A DNA stretch of 64,000 nt from QHXN01 sp032162705 (GTDB lineage Bacteria; Acidobacteriota; Blastocatellia; Pyrinomonadales; Pyrinomonadaceae). The stretch covers positions 1 to 64,000 of the forward strand of contig JAVRON010000020.1 in the NCBI GenBank assembly GCA_032162705.1, given 5' to 3'. Both the position numbers and the translations under genes were made by a program. Positions 39,731 through 48,182 of the stretch are shown in pieces. The notes under the pieces were generated by a model. That model ran no database searches, had not been told where the DNA came from, and worked only from the letters and a program-made list of their open reading frames with translations. Position 1 is the stretch's first letter; each line of letters begins with the position of its first letter.

Positions 39731-41086
39731 ATGCCTTTTTCATTTTACACGCACAAGCTCAACGTCGCCGCGCTTGCCGTATGTTTGCTTGCCGCTACGC
39801 TCGGCGGTGCGGCCTGCGGTCGCTCCGAATCCAGCGCCAAGACCAAAGACAATTCCGCGAACGCCAGGGATAATTCCGTGAAAGGGGGGACAGAGGAAGC
39901 GCCCGCGCCCGTCGCAATCACCACGGCGACGGCGGTCGTGCGCGAAGTCCCTTCATACGTACAGGCCACCGGGAGTCTCGTCGCCGAAGAGACTTCGGAT
40001 GTTTCTTCGCAGGCATCGGGGCAGGTCGTCTCGACGCCGGTCGGCGTCGGCGCGTTCGTGCGTCAGGGCGATGTGATCGCGCGTGTGAACGACCGCGATG
40101 CGCGCCTCCGCCTGCAACAGTCGCAGGCCGGAGTGCAGCAGGCCATCGCCGGAGTCCGACAGGCCGAGGCGCGTCTCGGGCTTCGACCCGGCGGTAACTT
40201 CGACGCCGTCACGATTCCGGAAGTGCGCGCCGCTAACTCAAACCTCGAACAGGCGCAGGCGCAACTCCGTCTGGCCGAGGCTAACGAGAAGCGCTACCGC
40301 GAACTTGTCGAGACGGGCGACGTGGCCTTGAGCGTCTACGACCAGTACCGCACGACGAGGGACACGGCGCGGGCGCAGGTCAACGCCGCGCGCCAACAGC
40401 TCGAAGCCGCGGTCAACACCGCACGCCAGAGCAATCAGGCCGTCCAGAGCGCAGAGGCTGCGGTCGAGTCCGCACGCGCTCAAGTAGCCATCGCGCAGAA
40501 GGCCGTCTCCGACACGATCATCCGCGCGCCCTATGCCGGATACGTCAGCAATCGCCCCATCGCCGTCGGCGAGTACGTCACGCCCGCCTCAATCGTGGCG
40601 ACGGTCTTGCGCACCAACCCGATCAAGTTGCAGTTGCAGGTTCCGGAAGCGGACGCGCCGCACGTCACGCCCGGCATGGGCGTCTCGCTCGAAGTCGATG
40701 CTTATCGCGACAGGAAGTTTGCGGGCCGCGTGTCGGCGGTCAATCCGGCCATCGACCCGGCCTCGCGCTCGGCGACGATTGAGGCGCTCGTCGAGAACGG
40801 CGACAACGCGCTCCGCTCCGGCATGTTCGCCACCGCGCGCATCGTGCGACAAGGGGGCGGACACTCGGTTTACGTCCCGCGCGCCGCAGTCTTCTCCGAC
40901 CAGAACACGCAGTCATACCGCGTCTTCGTCATCCAACCCGACAACACGGCCAAGCTGCGCGTCGTGCAGATCGGCACGGAGGAGGGCGACACCATCCAAA
41001 TCCTTTCGGGCGTCAACGCGGACGAGGTGGTTGCAACAAGCAATCTTCAGCAACTCTTCGAGGGCGCACGCGTGCGGGTCGAGTAG
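39731..41086 (+). CDS. RND efflux periplasmic adaptor lipoprotein
   Basis: 451 residues. A lipoprotein-like start (AALAVCLLAATLGGAAC, C29) is followed by the lipoyl half-motifs (GSLVAEETSDVSSQASGQVVSTPVGVGAFVRQGDVIARVN), a long coiled coil rich in Q and A (about 120-255), then IRAPYAGYVSNRPIAVGEYV and the beta-barrel. It links the inner-membrane pump to an outer-membrane channel. The pump gene follows after LIR-15. No regulator lies upstream. Confidence 0.92.
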   Translation: MPFSFYTHKLNVAALAVCLLAATLGGAACGRSESSAKTKDNSANARDNSVKGGTEEAPAPVAITTATAVVREVPSYVQATGSLVAEETSDVSSQASGQVVSTPVGVGAFVRQGDVIARVNDRDARLRLQQSQAGVQQAIAGVRQAEARLGLRPGGNFDAVTIPEVRAANSNLEQAQAQLRLAEANEKRYRELVETGDVALSVYDQYRTTRDTARAQVNAARQQLEAAVNTARQSNQAVQSAEAAVESARAQVAIAQKAVSDTIIRAPYAGYVSNRPIAVGEYVTPASIVATVLRTNPIKLQLQVPEADAPHVTPGMGVSLEVDAYRDRKFAGRVSAVNPAIDPASRSATIEALVENGDNALRSGMFATARIVRQGGGHSVYVPRAAVFSDQNTQSYRVFVIQPDNTAKLRVVQIGTEEGDTIQILSGVNADEVVATSNLQQLFEGARVRVE

Positions 41087-41098
41087 GGAATTTAATCT

Positions 41099-41187
41099 GC
41101 CACAGAGACACGGAGACACAGAGAAAATGAATGACAGAATTTATAAAAATCTCTCTCTTCTACTCTGTGTCTCCGTGTCTCTGTGGC
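41099..41187. repeat. LIR-15, family D inverted repeat, 25-bp perfect arms
   Basis: 41099-41123 is exactly complementary to 41163-41187 (gccacagagacacggagaca...). It is between the adaptor and pump genes. LIR-18 shares the ccacagagacac word. Confidence 0.93.
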
Positions 41188-41225
41188 TAATTCTTCCGGT
41201 TTCTTAATGCTCCACGGTTTGAGTT

Positions 41226-44200
41226 ATGCAGAAGCTCGCTGAAATCTGTGTCCGGCGTCCGGTCTTCGCCACCGTCATCATCCTTTTGCTGACGGTCGTG
41301 GGCGGCTTCTCTTTCTTCACGCTCGGCGTTGACCGCTTCCCGAAGATAGACCTGCCGACCGTCAACGTCTCGACGACGCTTCAGGGAGCCGCGCCCGAAG
41401 AGATGGAGACCGAGGTGACGGACGTGATCGAGGGTGTTGTCAACACCGTCCCCGGCATTGACGAGATGCGCTCGACCTCCTCGCAGGGGCGCTCGCAAGT
41501 CACCATCACCTTCAACCTCGAAAAAGACCCGGACGTGGCGACGCAGGAGGTGCGCGACAAGGTTTCGACCGTCATCAACCGCCTGCCCGAGACCGCCGAC
41601 GCGCCCGTCGTCACCAAGTCAGACCCCGACTCGCAGCCTGTTATCCAATATGCCATCAGCGCGCCGCGCTCTTCGATTGAGCTGACCGACCTTATCCAGA
41701 ACCAGATTCAGAAGCGCATCGAATCGGCGGACGGCGTCGGCGAGGTCTTCCTCTACGGCGGGCGACAGCGCGAGATCAAAGTCTATCTCAACCCCGAACG
41801 CCTGCGCGCCTTCAATCTTTCGGTGACTGACGTGGTCAACGCCCTGCGCGCACAGAACCTTGAACTGCCGGGCGGGACTCTCAACGAGGGAGCGACCGTG
41901 GTCGCGCTGCGTACGATCTCGCGTGTGCAGAAGGTCGAGGAGTTCAACAACATCGTCGTCGCGAACCGTAACAAGTATCCCGTGAAGGTCAGCGACGTGG
42001 GGCGCGTCGAGGACAGCGGCGTTGACCCTTCATCGGCTGCCGCCCTGAACGGCACGCCGTCGGTCTCGCTTGCCGTGCGCAAGCAGTCGGGCGCTAACAC
42101 TGTCGCCGTCATTGGCAACATCAAGCAGCGCATGGCGGAGATTCAACCGCTGCTTCCGCCCGACCTCAAGATCGCCGTCACGCGCGACCAGTCGGAGTTC
42201 ATCGAGACTTCGCTCCACTCAATCGAGGAGCACTTGATCGTCGGCGGCCTGCTGGCGGCAACGATCGTCTTCCTCTTCCTGTGGAACTTTCGCTCGACCT
42301 TGATCGCCGCGCTCGCCATTCCGACCTCGATCATCTCAGCCTTCGCGCTCATCGCGGTGTTCGGCTACTCGCTCAACCAGATGACGATGCTCTCGCTCAC
42401 GCTGATGGTCGGTATCGTTATCGACGACGCGATTGTTGTCCTGGAGAACATCTACCGCTTCGTCGAAGAGAAGGGCATGCACCCCTATCAGGCGGCCATC
42501 GAGGGCACACGCGAGATCGGGCTGGCCGTCATGGCGACCACCCTGTCTCTCCTCGCCGTCTTCATCCCGGTCGGCTTCATGACGGGCATCGTTGGGCGCT
42601 TCATGTCTTCGTTCGGTCTGACCTCGGCGGCGGCCATCGCCGTCTCGCTGATCGTTTCCTTCACGCTGACGCCGATGCTCGCCGCGCGCTGGATCAAGCC
42701 TCCGAAAGAGGCAGTCACGCCCGAAGGCATATCCGCGGGCGGCCTTGTTGACCACGGCACAGGAGATATCGTGCGTGAAGCGCATGAAGAGCCGGGCGGG
42801 GCGTCGGCGTCGAAGGCGCACGGCTCGAAGAAGGAGGGACACTCGTCCTCGAAGGAGGGACGCTTCTACAAGCCGATTGACCGAACCTACACGTGGCTGC
42901 TCAAGTTATCGATGGCGCACCGCTGGGTGATCGTCGTGCTCTGCATCGTAGTCATCGCCTCGATCTGGCCGCTCTTCCGCTTGGTCGGCTACAACTTCCT
43001 GCCAGACGAAGACGAGTCGGCCTACCAGGTCTCTCTGCGCATGCCGCAGGGGACGAGCCTCGCGGCCACGCAGTCCGTACTGGAGCGCATCGCGCGCGAC
43101 ATACGCGAGCAGATTCCCGGCGTACAGGATACGCTGGCGCTCGCGGGCTTTGGTCGCGGAAACGGGTCGAACACCGGCACCGTCAACGTCAGTCTCAAGC
43201 CGGTCAAGGAGCGCGACTCGTCGCAGACCGACCTTATCCAGCGCACGCGCCAGATGATTCAAAAGCGGAAGTACCCGAAGGAGTTCCAGATCAGCGTGTC
43301 GGGCACGTCCTCCATCGGCGCGAGCATCGGACTGGGGCGCGGAGGCTCGTCGGTCGGCTACTTCATCAGCGGCCCCGACATGCAGAAGCTCGACGACTAT
43401 TCAAAGCGGCTTGTCGAAAGACTCAAACAGGACGACAAGTTCCGCGAGCCAGACCGCTCGCTTCTGCTCGGCAACCCCGAGTTGCGCGTCCTTATCGACC
43501 GCCAGCGCGCCGGAGACCTCGGCGTCAAGGCGGGCGACGTGGCGCAAGCCTTGAACATCCTCGCCGCGGGGCAGCGCGTCACGACCTTTAGCGAGAACTC
43601 CGACCAGTACGACGTGGTCGTGCAGGCCGAGGAGGAGTACCGGCGCACGCGCGACAGCCTCAAAGACTTCACCGTCGCCTCTTCGACCGCAGGTACGGTC
43701 AGTCTCGACAAGGTCGTCGAGTTGCAGGATGGCAACAGCCCGGCCTCGATTGACCGTCTGAACCGGCAGCGACAGGTCACGGTCTCGGCGGGCGTCGCAC
43801 CCGGCGCGTCCGAGTCGGATGCCGTCGTTGCCATCGAACGCTACGCGCAGGAGTTGAAGATGGAGCCGGGCTACCGCACGGGCGTCACGGGGCAGTCAAA
43901 AGAGCTTGCGCGTGCGAACCAATCGTTCATGCTGGCGTTCCTGCTCTCGTTCATCTTCATGTACCTGATTCTCGCCGCGCAGTTCGAGTCGTTCATCCAT
44001 CCCGTCACCATCTTGCTGACGCTGCCGCTCTCGATTCCCTTCGCGCTGCTCTCGACTCTGATCGCAGGGCAGCGGCTCAACATCTTCTCGGCGCTCGGCA
44101 TCCTGCTCCTGTTCGGCATCGTCAAGAAGAACGCGATTCTCCAGATCGACCACACGAACGAGCTACGCACACACGGCATGGAGCGTTACAGCGCCATCAT

Positions 44201-44591
44201 TCAAGCGAACCGCGACCGTCTGCGACCCATCCTGATGACGACCATCGCGCTCGTCGCAGGCATGATTCCGCTCATCCTAGGAAGCGGCGCGGGTGCGGCG
44301 ACGAATCGCTCCATCGGCGTGCTCGTCGTCGGCGGTCAAAGTTTATGCTTGCTGCTGACGCTTCTGGCGGTGCCGGTCTTCTACTCTCTCTTCGAGGACG
44401 CGAAGGAGTCGAGCGTGTGGGCGCGCGCAGGCGCGGGCTTTAACAATTTCGGGGGCGGCTTCGGTCGCCGCGTCTCTGACGCTTACGCTTCGGTTGTCAG
44501 TAGCTTCTCCCGCAAACCGAAACCGGCGGACGGCTCTCTCTCCCGGCAAAAGCAGAAGGACAGGTATGCAGATCAAGCTTCAGGTGATTAA
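41226..44591 (+). CDS. RND multidrug efflux pump, HAE-1 type
   Basis: 1121 residues. A proton-driven inner-membrane pump with the usual 12 membrane spans. CVRRPVFATVIILLLTVVGG opens it, then GIVIDDAIVVLENIYR (the proton-relay aspartates) and IAVSLIVSFTLTPMLAARWIK. A low-complexity cytoplasmic loop (about 505-545, rich in S, K, G, E) is longer than in AcrB. The periplasmic PN/PC halves are intact. The C-terminal tail is about 60 residues of charged sequence. The next gene starts inside this one. Confidence 0.95.
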   Translation: MQKLAEICVRRPVFATVIILLLTVVGGFSFFTLGVDRFPKIDLPTVNVSTTLQGAAPEEMETEVTDVIEGVVNTVPGIDEMRSTSSQGRSQVTITFNLEKDPDVATQEVRDKVSTVINRLPETADAPVVTKSDPDSQPVIQYAISAPRSSIELTDLIQNQIQKRIESADGVGEVFLYGGRQREIKVYLNPERLRAFNLSVTDVVNALRAQNLELPGGTLNEGATVVALRTISRVQKVEEFNNIVVANRNKYPVKVSDVGRVEDSGVDPSSAAALNGTPSVSLAVRKQSGANTVAVIGNIKQRMAEIQPLLPPDLKIAVTRDQSEFIETSLHSIEEHLIVGGLLAATIVFLFLWNFRSTLIAALAIPTSIISAFALIAVFGYSLNQMTMLSLTLMVGIVIDDAIVVLENIYRFVEEKGMHPYQAAIEGTREIGLAVMATTLSLLAVFIPVGFMTGIVGRFMSSFGLTSAAAIAVSLIVSFTLTPMLAARWIKPPKEAVTPEGISAGGLVDHGTGDIVREAHEEPGGASASKAHGSKKEGHSSSKEGRFYKPIDRTYTWLLKLSMAHRWVIVVLCIVVIASIWPLFRLVGYNFLPDEDESAYQVSLRMPQGTSLAATQSVLERIARDIREQIPGVQDTLALAGFGRGNGSNTGTVNVSLKPVKERDSSQTDLIQRTRQMIQKRKYPKEFQISVSGTSSIGASIGLGRGGSSVGYFISGPDMQKLDDYSKRLVERLKQDDKFREPDRSLLLGNPELRVLIDRQRAGDLGVKAGDVAQALNILAAGQRVTTFSENSDQYDVVVQAEEEYRRTRDSLKDFTVASSTAGTVSLDKVVELQDGNSPASIDRLNRQRQVTVSAGVAPGASESDAVVAIERYAQELKMEPGYRTGVTGQSKELARANQSFMLAFLLSFIFMYLILAAQFESFIHPVTILLTLPLSIPFALLSTLIAGQRLNIFSALGILLLFGIVKKNAILQIDHTNELRTHGMERYSAIIQANRDRLRPILMTTIALVAGMIPLILGSGAGAATNRSIGVLVVGGQSLCLLLTLLAVPVFYSLFEDAKESSVWARAGAGFNNFGGGFGRRVSDAYASVVSSFSRKPKPADGSLSRQKQKDRYADQASGD

Positions 44592-46956
44592 GCACGAAAG
44601 AAACGCTGAATGCGGAATGATGAACGATGAACTGAAAACTTCTGACTTCCGATTCAGCGTTCAGCGTTCAGCGTTCAGTGTTTCCAGAGTGGTCGCGCTG
44701 CTCGTCGCGGTGTCTCTGTTGGCGACGCCCTGCACCGCGGCGCTCGCGCAGAGTCAGACGCAACAGCCGCCCGCGTCTTCGACGCCGCAGCCATCGCCGC
44801 CCGCTGCCACCTCGACGCCGCAGCAACAGAACCCCGGCTCGCCTCCGCCGCCGACCACGAGTCTTCCGCCGAACGCTTCGTCCGCGCCCATTCGTCCCGG
44901 CAACGAGGCGCAGCAGAGCACGCAGCCACAGACGGGCCCCGAGCAGGAGCGACAGCAGACGACGCCGAACACGCAGGGGCCGCGACCGCCTTCGCCGCAG
45001 ACGCCGGGGCAGCAACAGACAACGCCGGGTCAGACGCCGCAGACGGCCACGCCCGCCGGAACTGCGCCGCCGCAGACGGGCACGACGCCGGGCGGCGCGC
45101 CGAACGTCGGAACAACGGGCGCGCAGCAGACTCCGGGGCAGAACGTCGGCACGAACGGCGGCATCGCACCCGCGGAGCTTCCGACCGAGCCGCCGCCCGT
45201 CGCGCCGAACTTTGAAGCGCCCGCGCGCCCGCTGCCTTCGGCTGAGCGCATCGGCGTTGACATGTCCGAGCAGGCGGCGCTCAGTCTGAACGACGCCATC
45301 GCTCTGGCACTTCAAAACAACAACGACATCGACGGCTCGCGCATCGACGTGCAGGTCGCCGAGTACAACCTGAAGGCGGCGCGCGGCGTCTACGACCCGG
45401 TCTTCTCCTCCGAGAACTACTACGAGAGCCGCACCACTCCGACCAGCTCGACCATCGCGGGCGGTCTCAACGGCTCCGTGACGCAGAAGGACTTGACCGG
45501 CTCGACACGCTTTGGCGGTTACTCGCCGAAGGCGGGCGGCGCTTATCAACTCGACTTCTCAGCGACGCGTCTCGTGACGAATAACCAGAACGTCACGCTT
45601 AACCCGCAGTTCCCTTCGGCGCTCACCTTCACATACACGCAGCCGCTCCTGCGCGGCCTGCGCTTCGACAACAATCGCCGCCAGATCGAGATCGCGAAGA
45701 AGAATCTTTCACTCACAGACGCGCAGTTCCGCCAGCGTGCCATCGAGACCATCACGCAGGTCGAACAGGCTTACTGGGATTTGGTCTTCGCGCTCCGCAA
45801 CTTACAGGTGCAAATCGACGCCGTCCGCCAGGCGCGCACGCAGGTCGAGAGCAACCAGCGGCTCGTCGCGCACGGCGTGCTCGCGCCCATCGACATCGTC
45901 GCCGCCAACACGCAGGTCACGACCTTTGAGCAGAACGTCTACACCGCGCAGGAATCGGTGACGCGCGCCGAGAACACTCTGAAGACTTTGATACTGCCCG
46001 ACCGCAACGCGCCGCTCTGGTCGCGCCCACTCACGCCCGTCACGCCCGTCGAAATCCAAGCGCCGCGCGTGCCTCTGGAGCAGGCGGTCAAGGCCGCGCT
46101 CAACAGTCGCCCCGAACTGGCGCAGCTTCAGACCAACGCAGAGATCAACCAGATCGACACGCGATACTTCCGCGACCAGACGCGTCCGCAGTTCGACCTC
46201 GTCGGCACATACACCGCCGCGGGACTCGCCGGAGCGCAGGTGACGCCGAGCGGCAGTTCCTCCACTAGCTCGAACGCGCTGCTGCGCGCGCGCGTCAACG
46301 AGCTTTCGGCCATCGCGGGTCTGCCGCCGCTCGACACGACGACCACGACCAGCACCGTGCCGCCTACCCTCGTCGGCGGACTAACGAAGTCGCTCTCGAA
46401 CCTCGCCGCTCAGGATTTCCCGACCTACCGCGTCGGCGTGCGCGTCGAGCTTCCTCTGCACAACCGTACGGCTGAAGCAAACTTCGGTCGCACGCTCGCT
46501 GAAGGACGGCGCATCCAGAACCAGCGCGCGCAACAAGAGCAGCTCATCGAGGCCGACGTGCGCAACACTTTGCAGTCGCTTCGTTCATCGGAAGCGCGTC
46601 TTGCTTCCGCCGCCGCATCGCGCGCCTCCGCCGAGCAACAGTACGCGAGCGAGCAGCGGCAGTTCAAAGCGGGCACCACGACTTTCTTCCTCGTCCTGCA
46701 AAGGCAGACCGAGCTTTTGGCCGCACGCGGACGCGAGCTTCAAGCGCAGACCGACCTCAACAAAGCCATCGCCGAGTTTCAGCGCGCGACCGGCAACACG
46801 CTCGAAGCCAACAACGTCGCCGTCCGCACCGACACGCCCGCGCGCGAGCTTGAAATCCGTCCCGCACCCGGCGCGGAGTCGTCCGGCAACGCACTCGTCG
46901 GCTCCGAAACCAGACCCACCGCCCCCGCACACGGCATCAACCCGAATGAGAAATAA
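44566..46956 (+). CDS. TolC-like outer-membrane channel with an unusual N terminus
   Basis: 796 residues, longer than the usual 450-500. The start at 44566 overlaps the pump gene and has AGAAGGA upstream. The first roughly 40 residues (HERNAECGMMNDELKTSDFRF...) are encoded by LIR-16 words, and only then does a signal-like VVALLVAVSLLATPC appear. A long P/Q/T-rich region (about 65-200) precedes the OEP domains: LSLNDAIALALQNNNDI, TFTYTQPLLRGL and later VGVRVELPLHNRTAEANFGRTL. ATG 44617 is an alternative. It completes the tripartite pump. Confidence 0.9.
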   Translation: MQIKLQVIKHERNAECGMMNDELKTSDFRFSVQRSAFSVSRVVALLVAVSLLATPCTAALAQSQTQQPPASSTPQPSPPAATSTPQQQNPGSPPPPTTSLPPNASSAPIRPGNEAQQSTQPQTGPEQERQQTTPNTQGPRPPSPQTPGQQQTTPGQTPQTATPAGTAPPQTGTTPGGAPNVGTTGAQQTPGQNVGTNGGIAPAELPTEPPPVAPNFEAPARPLPSAERIGVDMSEQAALSLNDAIALALQNNNDIDGSRIDVQVAEYNLKAARGVYDPVFSSENYYESRTTPTSSTIAGGLNGSVTQKDLTGSTRFGGYSPKAGGAYQLDFSATRLVTNNQNVTLNPQFPSALTFTYTQPLLRGLRFDNNRRQIEIAKKNLSLTDAQFRQRAIETITQVEQAYWDLVFALRNLQVQIDAVRQARTQVESNQRLVAHGVLAPIDIVAANTQVTTFEQNVYTAQESVTRAENTLKTLILPDRNAPLWSRPLTPVTPVEIQAPRVPLEQAVKAALNSRPELAQLQTNAEINQIDTRYFRDQTRPQFDLVGTYTAAGLAGAQVTPSGSSSTSSNALLRARVNELSAIAGLPPLDTTTTTSTVPPTLVGGLTKSLSNLAAQDFPTYRVGVRVELPLHNRTAEANFGRTLAEGRRIQNQRAQQEQLIEADVRNTLQSLRSSEARLASAAASRASAEQQYASEQRQFKAGTTTFFLVLQRQTELLAARGRELQAQTDLNKAIAEFQRATGNTLEANNVAVRTDTPARELEIRPAPGAESSGNALVGSETRPTAPAHGINPNEK
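44596..44685. repeat. LIR-16, family F inverted repeat inside the TolC-like gene
   Basis: aacgctgaat (44602-44611) is complementary to attcagcgtt (44652-44661), and iterated cagcgtt words extend to 44685. It lies over the first codons of the channel protein. Confidence 0.8.
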
Positions 46957-47003
46957 AATTCCGACGCCGCCCTTATGAGAAATAACATTCCAACATCGCC
47001 TTC
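46946..47003. repeat. 29-bp tandem duplication across a stop/start junction
   Basis: atgagaaataaaattccgac... (46946-46974) and atgagaaataacattccaac... (46975-47003) differ at about five positions. The first copy holds the last codons of the channel gene and its TAA; the second holds the start codon of the next gene. Confidence 0.93.
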
Positions 47004-47658
47004 GTGTTTAAGAAAGCGCGCGCTCGTGCTCGCTTCTTTACTGCCGGTCTTGTTGGCCGCGCTCTTGGCTTCGACCGCTTGTCGTTCGGGTGAGAGCGTC
47101 GGCACGGGCGAGGCGCGTGGGGTCGTCATCATCAATGCGCCCGCGGCGGGCGAGGTGCGACGCGTGCTCTTGAGCGAGGGGATGAAAGTCGAAGAGGGCG
47201 GCGCGGTCGTCGAGATCGTCGTCCGAGCCGAAGGGCAGAGCGCACAGCCCACGCCAGCGGAAGACCCTCTGACGAGCGCGGGACGAAACGTCGCGGCGGC
47301 GCAGTCCGAGATCGAAGCGGCGCGCGCCGAAGTGGTACGCACAGAGGTCGAGGTGCAGCGGCTCACGCCGCTCGTCGCCTCCGGCCAGGCGTCGCAAGGA
47401 GAACTCGACGGCGCGCGCGCGTTATACGACAAAGCACAGCAGCGCTTGCAGCATGCACAGGCCGCGTCGCAGGGCGCACAGGCCGGACTCGTTGCTGCGC
47501 GCCAGCCCTCGCACGTTGCCGCGCCTGCATCGACTCCTTCGGAGCAGGTCGTCTATGCGCGCGCCTCTTCCGCCGGGACGTTGAGCGTCGTCAACGTGCG
47601 CGTGGGTGCGCGCGTCACAGCCGGGCAGCCGCTCGCAACCCTGCGCGCGGAGCAGTAG
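46975..47658 (+). CDS. short adaptor-like (HlyD-type) lipoprotein
   Basis: 227 residues. Lipoprotein-like start (LLAALLASTAC). It has VIINAPAAGEVRRVLLSEGMKVEEGGAVVEI, a coiled coil (about 95-165), and a second lipoyl half AGTLSVVNVRVGARVTAGQPLATL near the end. Compared with full adaptors it lacks the beta-barrel and membrane-proximal domains, so it is a reduced relative. The start arises from the tandem duplication. It is downstream of the RND pump set and probably acts with it. Confidence 0.78.
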   Translation: MRNNIPTSPSCLRKRALVLASLLPVLLAALLASTACRSGESVGTGEARGVVIINAPAAGEVRRVLLSEGMKVEEGGAVVEIVVRAEGQSAQPTPAEDPLTSAGRNVAAAQSEIEAARAEVVRTEVEVQRLTPLVASGQASQGELDGARALYDKAQQRLQHAQAASQGAQAGLVAARQPSHVAAPASTPSEQVVYARASSAGTLSVVNVRVGARVTAGQPLATLRAEQ

Positions 47659-47661
47659 ACG

Positions 47662-48030
47662 ATGACTTCGACAAATGCTGAGGCGAGTAACATGGGCCCG
47701 CGTGAGCGACGCAAGCGTCGTCTGCTCGGCATCGTGGCGCTGACCGTCTCGGTCGGAGTCGCTTTCGTGCTCGTCGTCTACGGAGCGCCGCGCTGGTCGA
47801 GGCTCGTCGTCTTCTTTCCCGTGTGGATGGCCGGACTCGGACTGCTGCAAGCCCGTGAGAAGACCTGCATCGCGCTGGCCGCGCGTGGTGTGTGCAACAT
47901 GGATTCGGGTGAGGTGGCTCTCGAAGATGAAACCTTAATCGACGAGCTACGCGCCAAGGCCCGCAGGATTAACCGGCGCGCACTCTACACCGCCGCCGCC
48001 ATCACGGTGGTGGCGCTCGCCTTTCCCTGA
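47662..48030 (+). CDS. small membrane protein
   Basis: 122 residues, not recognised. About three hydrophobic segments: 24-43 (GIVALTVSVGVAFVLVVYGA), 46-62 (VVFFPVWMAGLGLLQA) and the C-terminal TAAAITVVALAFP. Two cysteines (KTCIAL, GVCNM) lie between them. It starts three bases after the adaptor-like stop, so it is co-transcribed with the pump genes. Confidence 0.65.
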   Translation: MTSTNAEASNMGPRERRKRRLLGIVALTVSVGVAFVLVVYGAPRWSRLVVFFPVWMAGLGLLQAREKTCIALAARGVCNMDSGEVALEDETLIDELRAKARRINRRALYTAAAITVVALAFP

Positions 48031-48037
48031 AAGTGCA

Positions 48038-48135
48038 GAGGCGGAAGCCCGACCGTGAGGGAGGGCGTCTCAACTCCCGCCACACGCATCTTTAGCAAAG
48101 CTCTACGCCCTCCCTCACGGTCGGGCTTCCGCCTC
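48038..48135. repeat. LIR-17, family A inverted repeat, 31-bp perfect arms
   Basis: 48038-48068 is exactly complementary to 48105-48135. The core word is the same as in LIR-2, 47 kb away, while the loops differ. It lies between convergent genes; neither strand shows a T-tract. Confidence 0.95.
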
Positions 48136-48182
48136 ATTACCTTCTCGCTTCTAAAAAGTAACTCTTATACTTGGATGAATCC

